From Cupriavidus sp. WKF15 (GTDB lineage: Bacteria; Pseudomonadota; Gammaproteobacteria; Burkholderiales; Burkholderiaceae), in the NCBI RefSeq assembly GCF_029278605.1, contig NZ_CP119573.1, positions 372,001 to 436,000 on the forward strand: a stretch of DNA of 64,000 bases, given 5' to 3'. How positions within the stretch are numbered: position 1 is the first letter of the stretch; every line of letters starts with the position of its first letter. Positions 1 through 7,138 of this stretch are shown here, in pieces. A program made the position numbers and the translations under genes. The notes under the pieces are model-generated. The model worked only from the letters and a program-made list of their open reading frames with translations, had not been told where the DNA came from and ran no database searches.

Positions 1-2
1 AC

Positions 3-689
3 CCCGCCGTGAAGTTCACCGGCGTGTTCGCCCTGCCTTCGCTGAGCGCGCCCGGCCACCAGTCGCTGATCGGCGCCATGGATATCCGTGGCGCACTGTC
101 CGCTGCCGTGCTGCCGAGCGTGCTGGCACTGGTGATGACTGCGGTGTTCGATGCCACCGGCACGATCCGCGCCGTGGCGGGCCAGGCTGGCCAGCTCGAT
201 GCCAGCGGCCATATCCGCAACGGCGGTCGTGCGCTGACCGCGGACTCGGTCAGCTCGATCTTCTCCGCCATGTTCGGCGGCGCCCCGGCCGCGGCCTATA
301 TCGAGTCGACCGTCGGCGTCGCCGCCGGCGCCAAGACCGGCCTGACCGCCGTGGTGGTCGGCCTGTTGTTCCTGGCCGTGATGTTCTTCTCGCCGCTGGC
401 GGCCCTAGTGCCGTCGTACGCCACCGCGCCGGCACTGATGTACGTGGGTCTGCTGATGCTGTCGAGCGTCTCGCGCCTGCACATGGATGACCTGGTCGAT
501 GCGCTGTCGGGCCTGGTGTGCGCGGTGTTCATCGTGCTGACCTGCAATATCGTCACCGGCATCATGCTCGGCTTCTGCACCCTGGTTGTCGGCCGCATCG
601 TCTCCGGCGAATGGCGCAAGCTTAATGTCGGTACCGTGGCCATTGCCATTGCGCTGGCCGCGTTCTATGCCGGCGGCTGGGCAATCTGA
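3..689 (+). CDS. NCS2-family purine permease, C-terminal part (5' end outside window)
   Basis: The reading frame is open from the window edge; the GTG at 9 is internal and the true start lies upstream. The visible part of about 228 residues is almost all hydrophobic, with about six membrane segments. Known family: nucleobase:cation symporter 2, AzgA/GhxP/AdeP-like hypoxanthine/guanine/adenine permeases of the inner membrane. Supporting motifs are the [14 protein letters not shown] region followed by an IES(T)[10 protein letters not shown] stretch, typical of the second half of AzgA-type permeases. It is followed by a strong terminator, so it ends its transcription unit. The exact substrate cannot be read from this fragment. 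Confidence 0.82.
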   Translation, partial: PAVKFTGVFALPSLSAPGHQSLIGAMDIRGALSAAVLPSVLALVMTAVFDATGTIRAVAGQAGQLDASGHIRNGGRALTADSVSSIFSAMFGGAPAAAYIESTVGVAAGAKTGLTAVVVGLLFLAVMFFSPLAALVPSYATAPALMYVGLLMLSSVSRLHMDDLVDALSGLVCAVFIVLTCNIVTGIMLGFCTLVVGRIVSGEWRKLNVGTVAIAIALAAFYAGGWAI

Positions 690-782
690 AACAGGCGCTT
701 CAATCGGATGGCCGCTGCCCCTGGCGCGGTTGTCCGGAGTGAATTCAACAATGTCTCCTCCACCGCCACACGGTGGATTTAG

Positions 783-817
783 GCCCCGGGATTCCTGCTT
801 TCCCGGGGCATTTTTTT
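783..817 (+). terminator. Rho-independent terminator after the purine permease
   Basis: A perfect 9-bp stem, GCCCCGGGA at 783-791 pairing with TCCCGGGGC at 801-809, has a 9-nt loop and is followed by ATTTTTTT. It lies about 95 bp after the permease stop codon. Confidence 0.9.
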
Positions 818-1289
818 ATTGCACGCTGGCCACGCGGGAATTTCTCCGTGCTTCGCGCCGGCAATGCTCCCATACGCGCAATCCAGCCATTCATCACCAT
901 GGCAACATGCGCTCGCCATTGTTCTGCTATCAACACCTCACTGAATCCGCATGCCTTATCGAGGCCGCCGCGCTCGCCCCGATTGAGTGCGATGTGCCGG
1001 CAATGTCCGTCCTGCCGGTCATGCACAGCCCCGCCGCACCGGGGAATGCCAGGGGAAGCCTGATGCCCGCTGCAAGGACATAACGGATTTCCACGCAAGC
1101 CGACTGGATAGCGGAATGCGGTCGCGCATGCGCGACCGGCAAACTCGTTCCACACCTCTGGAGGAGAATCCATTTCCTGCCTTTAGCAATAGCCAAAGCC
1201 GCGAAACAAGGCAATGGCATTGCCCCGACAATCCCCGCGATTTCTCGCGACCGCCCTGTCTGTAACAATACAGTCGTGCAAGCTGCGCG
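818..1289. other. Non-coding stretch upstream of the H-NS gene
   Basis: No convincing gene. Open frames here are short, overlap on both strands, lack ribosome sites and resemble no family I recognise. The GGAGGAGAA at about 1159 is not followed by a usable coding frame. The distal part grows AT-rich towards the H-NS promoter. It may be a long 5' regulatory region. Confidence 0.5.
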
Positions 1290-1305
1290 ATATTTTGTAA
1301 AATAT
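1290..1305. promoter_or_regulatory. AT-rich palindrome in the H-NS promoter region
   Basis: ATATTTT-GT-AAAATAT is a perfect inverted repeat in an AT-rich patch (about 1285-1310), in otherwise GC-rich DNA, 90 bp upstream of the H-NS-like gene. AT-rich, bendable DNA is the preferred target of H-NS proteins, so autoregulation is a reasonable inference. No -35/-10 pair is clear enough to assign. Confidence 0.4.
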
Positions 1306-1394
1306 TTTTGTGTCCGCCGCAGCATGCCAATGTCATATCCGCAGGTAGTTTGCAGTACTATGCAGCGGTCAATTGCCGAAAAAGGGGAATATAA

Positions 1395-1706
1395 ATGGCG
1401 ACATACAAGCAACTCCTTGCAGAAAAAGAAGCGCTCGAAGCCAAGCTCAATGAAGTCAGGGCGACGGAAGTCGCCGGCGTAATCGACCAGATCCGCTCGC
1501 TGATGGCCGAATATGGCCTGACTGCAGACGACATCGCGCCGCGCCGCGGCCGTGGCCGGCCGGCCGGTTCGAGCATCAAGAAGGCGGAGCACGCTCCGCT
1601 GCCGCCGAAGTATATGGACCCGAAGACCGGCAAGACCTGGTCGGGTCGCGGCCGTGCCCCGGCATGGCTGGGCAAGCGCCCGGAACGTTTCCTGATCGAG
1701 TCGTAA
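1395..1706 (+). CDS. H-NS family nucleoid-associated protein
   Basis: 103-residue DNA-binding protein that would bridge and silence AT-rich DNA. Residues 1-45 form a helical, charge-patterned oligomerisation region (QLLAEKEALEAKLNEV). The C-terminus (about 73-92) has the family core YMDPKTGKTWSGRGRAPAWL, matching the H-NS consensus D-P-x-T-G-x-T-W-x-G-x-G-R-x-P-x-W. The linker carries RGRGRP at 51-56, which resembles an AT-hook core. Length matches the short H-NS proteins (about 95-105 aa) common in Burkholderia and Ralstonia. The start is supported by AGGGG about 8 nt upstream. It is a single-gene unit. Confidence 0.93.
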   Translation: MATYKQLLAEKEALEAKLNEVRATEVAGVIDQIRSLMAEYGLTADDIAPRRGRGRPAGSSIKKAEHAPLPPKYMDPKTGKTWSGRGRAPAWLGKRPERFLIES

Positions 1707-1750
1707 TCCCGCGCGGCCGCCCCGTCAGGGGCAGGCCCGGCCGGGCGCCG

Positions 1751-2323
1751 TCAGGACGCCTGGCACACGTATTCCTTCCTCAGCGCGCGGAAGCCCTGCT
1801 GCGTCGGTTCGGCCACCGGCCGTGCACCGCCTGACGGCAGCGGTTGCAGGCGCAGCACCTGGGCCGAGCACTGGCTCGCGGTTTCGTCACGCTTATAGCG
1901 GATTTCGTATTGCGCCCCCGGCGCGGGCACGAACGACACCCCCGCCGCGCAGCGCAGTTCTGGCAGGGGCGGCGCAGCGGTCGAACTCACGCCCACATAG
2001 ATCCTCCGGCCCGCCTCCACCTGGCGCTCCCGCGTGCGCGCCGGCGGCTCGGGCGAGGTCCCGGCCATCTCGAGCCCACGGTCCCGCCCGATCGCCGAAA
2101 GCTGCTTGCCGGTCCCGGCCAGGACCAGCGGGCGGGCCGGGGCCGGGCATCTGGCGGGATCCACCACCGTGAAGGTGGTGTTGTCATCGGTATCCGTCAT
2201 CAGGCGCACGCTGGCCACCGGAGCGCCGGACGGCACGCGGTACTGCGCCACGCAGCCGGCCGCCATGATGGCACCAGCCAGCATGGTCAGGATCGGTACT
2301 GCCGTCGGCCCGTGGTTTCGCAT
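1751..2323 (-). CDS. Putative small lipoprotein of unknown function
   Basis: 190 residues from an ATG whose first 24 residues are a lipoprotein signal: a hydrophobic stretch ending in the lipobox MAAGC, so the mature protein should be anchored to the membrane by that cysteine. The open frame continues upstream to 2731, but that extension has the composition of a shadow frame and precedes the signal peptide, so the start at 2323 is preferred. No recognised catalytic domain; the C-terminal half has several Cys and a basic tail. Convergent with the H-NS gene, 44 bp apart. Function unknown. Confidence 0.6.
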   Translation of the reverse strand: MRNHGPTAVPILTMLAGAIMAAGCVAQYRVPSGAPVASVRLMTDTDDNTTFTVVDPARCPAPARPLVLAGTGKQLSAIGRDRGLEMAGTSPEPPARTRERQVEAGRRIYVGVSSTAAPPLPELRCAAGVSFVPAPGAQYEIRYKRDETASQCSAQVLRLQPLPSGGARPVAEPTQQGFRALRKEYVCQAS

Positions 2324-2803
2324 GGTGTCTGGAGGAAAGGGAATGCATGCCGGGTCGCCGAACGGCAAGCGGCAGGCCGGGGCGGAGCGCCCAGCATACG
2401 CCCAAGCCGGAGGGCCCGTCGTTGGTAGAAACCCACGTTGAAAATCCGACAAGGATATCCACAGAATCTGTGGATATCCTCGCGCGTCTCCCCCGGAACG
2501 CCCAGTCTGTGCGCCAACGCACCGGACCGCCCATTTTTTAAGCATCCGGTTTGCGCCACGCTGCGGCCTTCGACCAGCGCACAGCCCTGCTCCGCGATGA
2601 TCGCGCATTCTGGCGTCGCGTGGTGCAATGCAGCAATCAAACCTCCAGACCGCGCCACCAGTCCCAGCTGGCCATCGCCACCGAAAAATCCAGGCTGCAA
2701 TCCGCAAGCACCCTAGCCCTTCGCCATCCACAGCCAGTCTGCCCTTGCCGTCATCTTCGGCATCCCGGGCGTCGCGAGCGAAGGCATTCCTAGCCGGGTC
2801 CCG
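2324..2803. other. Intergenic region between the lipoprotein gene and nnrS
   Basis: No gene supported. The region holds a 27-bp palindrome (2453-2479, listed separately). Between about 2540 and 2760 the DNA has frequent stops in most frames and no ribosome-site-plus-start pair. It would contain the lipoprotein promoter and the nnrS terminator, but I find no clear hairpin with a T-run. Confidence 0.5.
2453..2479. repeat. 27-bp perfect palindrome with DnaA-box-like arms
   Basis: GGATATCCACAGA, a single A, then TCTGTGGATATCC: perfect 13-bp arms around one base. Each arm contains ATATCCACA, one base off the DnaA box TTATCCACA, in opposed orientation. It is about 130 bp upstream of the lipoprotein gene and could be an operator for a dimeric regulator or a protein-binding site; no T-run follows, so a terminator is unlikely. 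Confidence 0.55.
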
Positions 2804-4024
2804 TCAGCCTGGCTTCCCGTCGATCCTGGGCCGCGCCAGCCGCGGCGCGTAGACCACCGCGTAGATCACGAACCCGACCGCCCAGCAGCCGGCCGCACCG
2901 TATATCCAGTGCAGGTACCAGGCCGGCCACAGCAGCGGCCCGATGACGCGCAGTACGGCGGCCGCTGCCACCAGCCAGTAGGCCGCGGTCTCCGCACGCC
3001 CCGCCGCCAGCATCCGCCCCGTATGTCCCAGCGCCGTGCGCGTGACCATGGCGATGATCGCGCCACCGAGCACGCCGACCGTGAGCGCATGCGTGGCGAT
3101 AGCCGGCATCACCAGCCCCAATCTGGCGGCGGCGTGCAGCACGAAGGCCAGCGGCAGCCACGCATAGGCCAGGTGCAGGGACCACAGCAGCGGCCGGTTT
3201 CCGACCGCGTAGCCGCGCCAGCCGGCCACGCGGATGCCGAGCGCCACGGCGGCCGGCAAGGGCAGCACGGCCGACAGCCATCCCGGCAACGGCAACAGCC
3301 CGGCCAGCAGGCCCAGCACCGCGGCCGGCACCACCAGCCGGTCGACCTTCGGATACTGGCGCAGGCGGAAGCCGGGAACGGCGTTGGTCGTGAACATCGG
3401 GATCACGCGGCCGCCGATCACGATCACGAACAGCGTGATCAGCGCAACCCCGGCCTGGCAGGCGCGCAGTGCCGCGTCGGTGTGGCCTGCGGCCTGCAGC
3501 CCGAGGCTCGACGCATTGGCCAGCGCCAGCAGCCATAGCGCGAACGCCAGCGGATAGTTGCGGCGGTTGCCGCCCCTGACCAGCGTACGCGTGAATGCGA
3601 GCGCGGCGAGCGGCAGGAACGCGCAGTCGATCCACGCCGCCAGAGCGCCCGTACCGAACCACATGGCACCGCGCCCGGCCAGCCACAGCGCGAACAGGCA
3701 GGCCAGCGGCGCGCCGGTCGGCGTCGGTTGCCCGGTCCACGCGCGCCCGGCCGTGAACAGGAAGCCCACCACGATGGCCGCGGCAAAGCCGAACACCATC
3801 TCATGGGCGTGCCACAGCATCGGCGGCAAGGCGCCAGACGGCGCCATGCCCGCCATGCCGCCGAACATGGCCGCCCATACGGCCACGGCGATCGCCGCGA
3901 ACACCGCGCCGCCCAGGTAGAACGGCCGGAAACCGAGCGCGAACAGAGCGAAACCGCGCGGTGGCGGACCGGCTTCCGGCGACTTGCGCGGGCCGCGAGC
4001 GGGCAGGATAGGGATGGTTTCCAT
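2804..4024 (-). CDS. nnrS: NnrS family membrane protein (nitric oxide response)
   Basis: 406-residue polytopic inner-membrane protein with about 12 hydrophobic segments. The N-terminal signature FALGFRPFYLGGAVF and the following WHAHEMVFGFA are hallmarks of NnrS, a haem- and copper-containing protein that relieves nitrosative stress during nitrate/nitrite respiration. The motif histidines in WHAHEM are present. It is transcribed away from the nar operon, which fits a role in handling NO produced during nitrate reduction. Start chosen at the ATG giving a short polar N-terminus before the first membrane segment; the ribosome site is weak. Confidence 0.9.
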   Translation of the reverse strand: METIPILPARGPRKSPEAGPPPRGFALFALGFRPFYLGGAVFAAIAVAVWAAMFGGMAGMAPSGALPPMLWHAHEMVFGFAAAIVVGFLFTAGRAWTGQPTPTGAPLACLFALWLAGRGAMWFGTGALAAWIDCAFLPLAALAFTRTLVRGGNRRNYPLAFALWLLALANASSLGLQAAGHTDAALRACQAGVALITLFVIVIGGRVIPMFTTNAVPGFRLRQYPKVDRLVVPAAVLGLLAGLLPLPGWLSAVLPLPAAVALGIRVAGWRGYAVGNRPLLWSLHLAYAWLPLAFVLHAAARLGLVMPAIATHALTVGVLGGAIIAMVTRTALGHTGRMLAAGRAETAAYWLVAAAAVLRVIGPLLWPAWYLHWIYGAAGCWAVGFVIYAVVYAPRLARPRIDGKPG

Positions 4025-4044
4025 GATGGGCGCGTGCGAGAAAT

Positions 4045-4058
4045 TTGATCCTTGTCAC
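4045..4058 (-). promoter_or_regulatory. Candidate FNR/Dnr-type site upstream of nnrS
   Basis: Read on the minus strand, GTGAC-AAGG-ATCAA has one perfect half-site (ATCAA) and one 3/5 half-site of the TTGAT-N4-ATCAA consensus. It lies 21 bp before the nnrS start, closer than expected for class II activation unless translation starts later. FNR-family control of nnrS is known in other denitrifiers; here it is only a candidate. Confidence 0.3.
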
Positions 4059-4248
4059 GGGTTGATGCCGTGTCCAGGCGGGCTGCGACCACGATAGCAC
4101 CCTGATGCCGCCGTCGTCCTCCGCCGATGGAACTAGCTCCACCAGCAGGTTCCGTGGCGTGGCGGCCTGTGCTCCCGGCGAATGGTCAGCCGTAACGCCC
4201 ATGCCTACTCTGGCGTCATCCCGTCAAAGTTGACACAGGAGCATGGCC

Positions 4249-5538
4249 ATGGCCACCCCCACACGCGCGGCGCGAATGCCGGAGCCCGTCCCTCCCGGAG
4301 CATGGACGACTCTGGCATCGAGCACCTTCGCCTTCACCATCTGCTTCGCCGTCTGGATGCTGTTCGCCGTCCTCGGCATCCCGCTCAAGAAAGAGCTCGG
4401 ACTCAACGAGACCGAGTTCGGCCTGCTGGCCGCCACGCCCGTGCTGAGCGGCTCGCTGATCCGCGTGCCGCTCGGCATCTGGACCGACCGCTACGGCGGC
4501 CGCGTCGTCTTCTTCGTGCTGATGCTGGCCACGGTCATCCCGATCTGGCTGATCTCGTACGCGCACACCCTGTGGCAGCTGCTCGTGCTGGGCCTGTTCG
4601 TGGGCCTGGCCGGCGGTTCGTTCTCGGTGGGCACGCCCTACGTCGCGCGCTGGTTCCCGCGTTCGCGCCAGGGGCTGGCCATGGGCATCTTCGGCGCCGG
4701 CAACTCGGGCGCCGCGCTGACCAAGTTCGTCGCGCCCGCGCTGATCCTGGCCGCGGGCACGTGGGAAATCGTGCCGCGCGTGTACTCGGTGGCGATGCTG
4801 GTGACGGCCGTCGTGTTCTGGATCGGATCGCGCAGCAATCCCGCCCACCGCGTATCGTCCAGCACCGGCTGGCGCGAACAGTTCGCCATGCTGCGCGACC
4901 CGCGCGTGTGGCGCTACTCGCAGTACTACTCGGTCGTGTTCGGCGGCTATGTCGGCCTGTCGCTGTGGATGACCAAGTACTACATCGGCGAGTACGGCTT
5001 CGACATGAAGGTGGCCGCGTTCCTGGCGGCGTGCTTCTCGCTGCCGGGCGGCGTGCTGCGCGCGATCGGCGGCTGGATCTCCGACCGCTACGGCGCGCAC
5101 CGCACCACCTGGTGGGTGATGTGGGTGAGCTGGGTCGGCTTTTTCCTGCTGAGCTACCCGCAGACCGACTTCGTGATCCACACCACCACGGGCCCGCAGA
5201 GCTTCCGCATCGCGCTCACGCCCACGGTGTTCACCTTCCTGCTGTTCGTGGTCGGCATCGCGTTCGCCATCGGCAAGGCCTCGGTCTTCAAGTTCATCTC
5301 GAACGATTTCACGCACAACATCGGCGCCGTCTCCGGCGTGGTGGGCCTGGCCGGCGGGCTGGGCGGCTTCGTGCTGCCGATCCTGTTCGGCGCGCTGGCC
5401 GATCTCACCGGCGTGCGCAGCAGCTGCTTCATGCTGATGTACGGCACCGTGTGCGTCAGCCTGGTCTGGATGCACTACAGCCACCGCGCCGGGCGCCGGC
5501 GCAAGGAACAAGCCGTCGGCCTCACGCAAGCGGCGTGA
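4249..5538 (+). CDS. narK1: NarK1-type nitrate/nitrite transporter (MFS)
   Basis: About 429 residues with 12 membrane segments. It belongs to the NarK/NasA branch of the major facilitator superfamily: nitrate/nitrite porters with RVPLGIWTDRYGGR in the loop after segments 2-3 and a glycine-rich GAGNSGAALTKFV helix. NarK1-type members are thought to be nitrate:H+ symporters. Two ATGs lie 6 bp apart (4243 and 4249). AGGAG at 4237-4241 is 7 nt from the second and only 1 nt from the first, so 4249 is preferred. First gene of the nar operon, 40 bp before narK2. Confidence 0.93.
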   Translation: MATPTRAARMPEPVPPGAWTTLASSTFAFTICFAVWMLFAVLGIPLKKELGLNETEFGLLAATPVLSGSLIRVPLGIWTDRYGGRVVFFVLMLATVIPIWLISYAHTLWQLLVLGLFVGLAGGSFSVGTPYVARWFPRSRQGLAMGIFGAGNSGAALTKFVAPALILAAGTWEIVPRVYSVAMLVTAVVFWIGSRSNPAHRVSSSTGWREQFAMLRDPRVWRYSQYYSVVFGGYVGLSLWMTKYYIGEYGFDMKVAAFLAACFSLPGGVLRAIGGWISDRYGAHRTTWWVMWVSWVGFFLLSYPQTDFVIHTTTGPQSFRIALTPTVFTFLLFVVGIAFAIGKASVFKFISNDFTHNIGAVSGVVGLAGGLGGFVLPILFGALADLTGVRSSCFMLMYGTVCVSLVWMHYSHRAGRRRKEQAVGLTQAA

Positions 5539-5578
5539 CGCCTCCCCCTGACAACTCATTCCACTCAAGCACACTGTC

Positions 5579-6964
5579 ATGTCCACCTCCGTACTAACGC
5601 GCTGGGAGCCCGAGAACACTTCGTTCTGGCAAGACACCGGCGAACGCATTGCTTACCGCAACCTGTGGATCTCGATCCCCGCACTGATGCTGGCCTTCGT
5701 GGTCTGGATGCTGTGGAGCGTGGTCGCGGTCAACCTCGACCGCGCCGGCTTCCAGTTCACCAAGAACCAGCTGTTCTGGCTGACCGCGCTGCCCGCGCTG
5801 TCCGGCGCCACGCTGCGCATCTTCTACTCGTTCCTGGTGCCGGTGTTCGGCGGCCGGCGCTTCACCGCGATCTCCACCGCGCTGCTGCTGATTCCCGCGC
5901 TCGGCATGGGCTTCGCGCTGCGCGACCCGTCCACGAGCTACCCGACGCTGCTCGCGCTCGCGCTGCTGTGCGGGCTGGGCGGCGCCAACTTCAGCTCGTC
6001 GATGGCCAATATCAGCTTCTTCTTCCCGAAGGCGAAGAAGGGGCTGGCCACGGGCCTGAACGCGGGCATCGGCAACCTGGGCGTGTCGGTGGTGCAGTTC
6101 GTCACCCCGCTCGTCGTATCGCTGGCAGTGTTTGGCACGCTCGGCGGAGATCCCCAGCAATACCAGGCAGGCGGCGCCACGCAGAGCCTCTGGCTGCAAA
6201 ATGCAGGCTTCATCTGGGTGCCGTTCATCGTGGTGTCTTCGCTGGCCGCGTGGTTTGGCATGCATGACATCGCCGACGCAAAGGCTTCCTTCGCCGACCA
6301 GGCCATCATCTTCAAGCGCAAGCACAACTGGCTGATGTGCTGGCTGTACGTGGGCACGTTCGGCTCGTTCATCGGCTTCTCGGCCGGCCTGGCACTGCTG
6401 ACCAAGTCGCAGTTCCCGGGTGTGAACCCGACCGCCTATGCCTTCCTGGGGCCCCTGGTCGGCGCGCTGACGCGCCCCGTGGGCGGCTGGATCTCCGACA
6501 AGCTCGGCGGCGCCCGCGTGACGCTATGGACCTTCGTCGGCATGATCGTCGCGGTGTTCGCCGTGCTGGCCGCGCTGCCGCATGATGGCGCAGCAGGCAG
6601 CTTCCCGGCCTTCCTGGCCGCCTTCGTCGCGCTGTTCGCGCTGACCGGCATCGGCAACGGTTCGACCTTCCGCATGATCCCGGTGATCTTCCTCACGGAG
6701 CGCCAGCGCGCCGCCGCCGGCAAGGGCGACCTCGCGCAGAAGCAGGCGCTGCAGGAAGCCGGCAAGGAATCGGCCGCCGTGCTCGGCTTCTCCGGCGCGA
6801 TCGGCGCCTATGGCGGCTTCTTCATCCCCAAGAGCTTCGGCACCTCGCTGGAGCTCACCGGCTCGGCCGACGCCGCGCTGTACTGCTTCATCGCCTTCTA
6901 CGTGAGCTGCGTGCTGGTGACGTGGTGGTGCTACGCGCGCCGCAATGCGGCCATGCCCTGCTGA
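5579..6964 (+). CDS. narK2: NarK2-type nitrate/nitrite antiporter (MFS)
   Basis: 461 residues, 12 membrane segments. It resembles E. coli NarK/NarU: the N-terminal WIPALMLAFVVWMLWS-like segment, the GGANFSSSMANISFFFP motif and the nitrate signature GLNAGIGNLGVS are recognisable. Predicted role is exchange of external nitrate for the nitrite made by NarGHI. With narK1 it gives the paired-transporter arrangement seen in many beta- and gamma-proteobacterial denitrifiers, in some of which the two are fused. No strong ribosome site is visible before the ATG. A GC-rich hairpin lies 8 bp after the stop. Confidence 0.94.
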   Translation: MSTSVLTRWEPENTSFWQDTGERIAYRNLWISIPALMLAFVVWMLWSVVAVNLDRAGFQFTKNQLFWLTALPALSGATLRIFYSFLVPVFGGRRFTAISTALLLIPALGMGFALRDPSTSYPTLLALALLCGLGGANFSSSMANISFFFPKAKKGLATGLNAGIGNLGVSVVQFVTPLVVSLAVFGTLGGDPQQYQAGGATQSLWLQNAGFIWVPFIVVSSLAAWFGMHDIADAKASFADQAIIFKRKHNWLMCWLYVGTFGSFIGFSAGLALLTKSQFPGVNPTAYAFLGPLVGALTRPVGGWISDKLGGARVTLWTFVGMIVAVFAVLAALPHDGAAGSFPAFLAAFVALFALTGIGNGSTFRMIPVIFLTERQRAAAGKGDLAQKQALQEAGKESAAVLGFSGAIGAYGGFFIPKSFGTSLELTGSADAALYCFIAFYVSCVLVTWWCYARRNAAMPC

Positions 6965-6971
6965 TCCTGCC

Positions 6972-7003
6972 GGCCGGCCTAGTTCGACAGAACTAGGCCG
7001 GCC
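6972..7003. repeat. 14-bp GC-rich hairpin between narK2 and narG
   Basis: GGCCGGCCTAGTTC (6972-6985), GACA loop, GAACTAGGCCGGCC (6990-7003): a perfect 14-bp stem with a 4-nt loop and no T-run after it. In an operon this suggests a partial terminator, RNA processing site or 3'-end stabiliser that would set narK versus narGHJI expression separately, rather than a full stop. Confidence 0.6.
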
Positions 7004-7138
7004 CCCGCCGACTAGCCCGAACGCACCGCGCGGCCTGTTCCACCAGCGAATTGGCGCGCACATGCCTCCCCCATAAGCTACGAGTGTCCCTGCAACGGCC
7101 GTGTGCCGCCAGCAGCTAGCATTCGCGGAGAACAAGAG

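Noticed and set aside
2324..2731. Upstream extension of the lipoprotein frame
   Set aside because: It would bury a clear lipoprotein signal peptide in the middle of a protein and has no coding character.
4223..4234. GTCAA-AG-TTGAC inverted repeat before narK1 as an FNR site
   Set aside because: The half-sites point the wrong way and the spacing is 2 rather than 4; it also adjoins the ribosome site. At most a weak operator candidate.
4182..5649. Long frames on both strands over narK1
   Set aside because: Arg/Ala/His-rich translations without motifs; the narK1 frame has clear membrane segments and family signatures.
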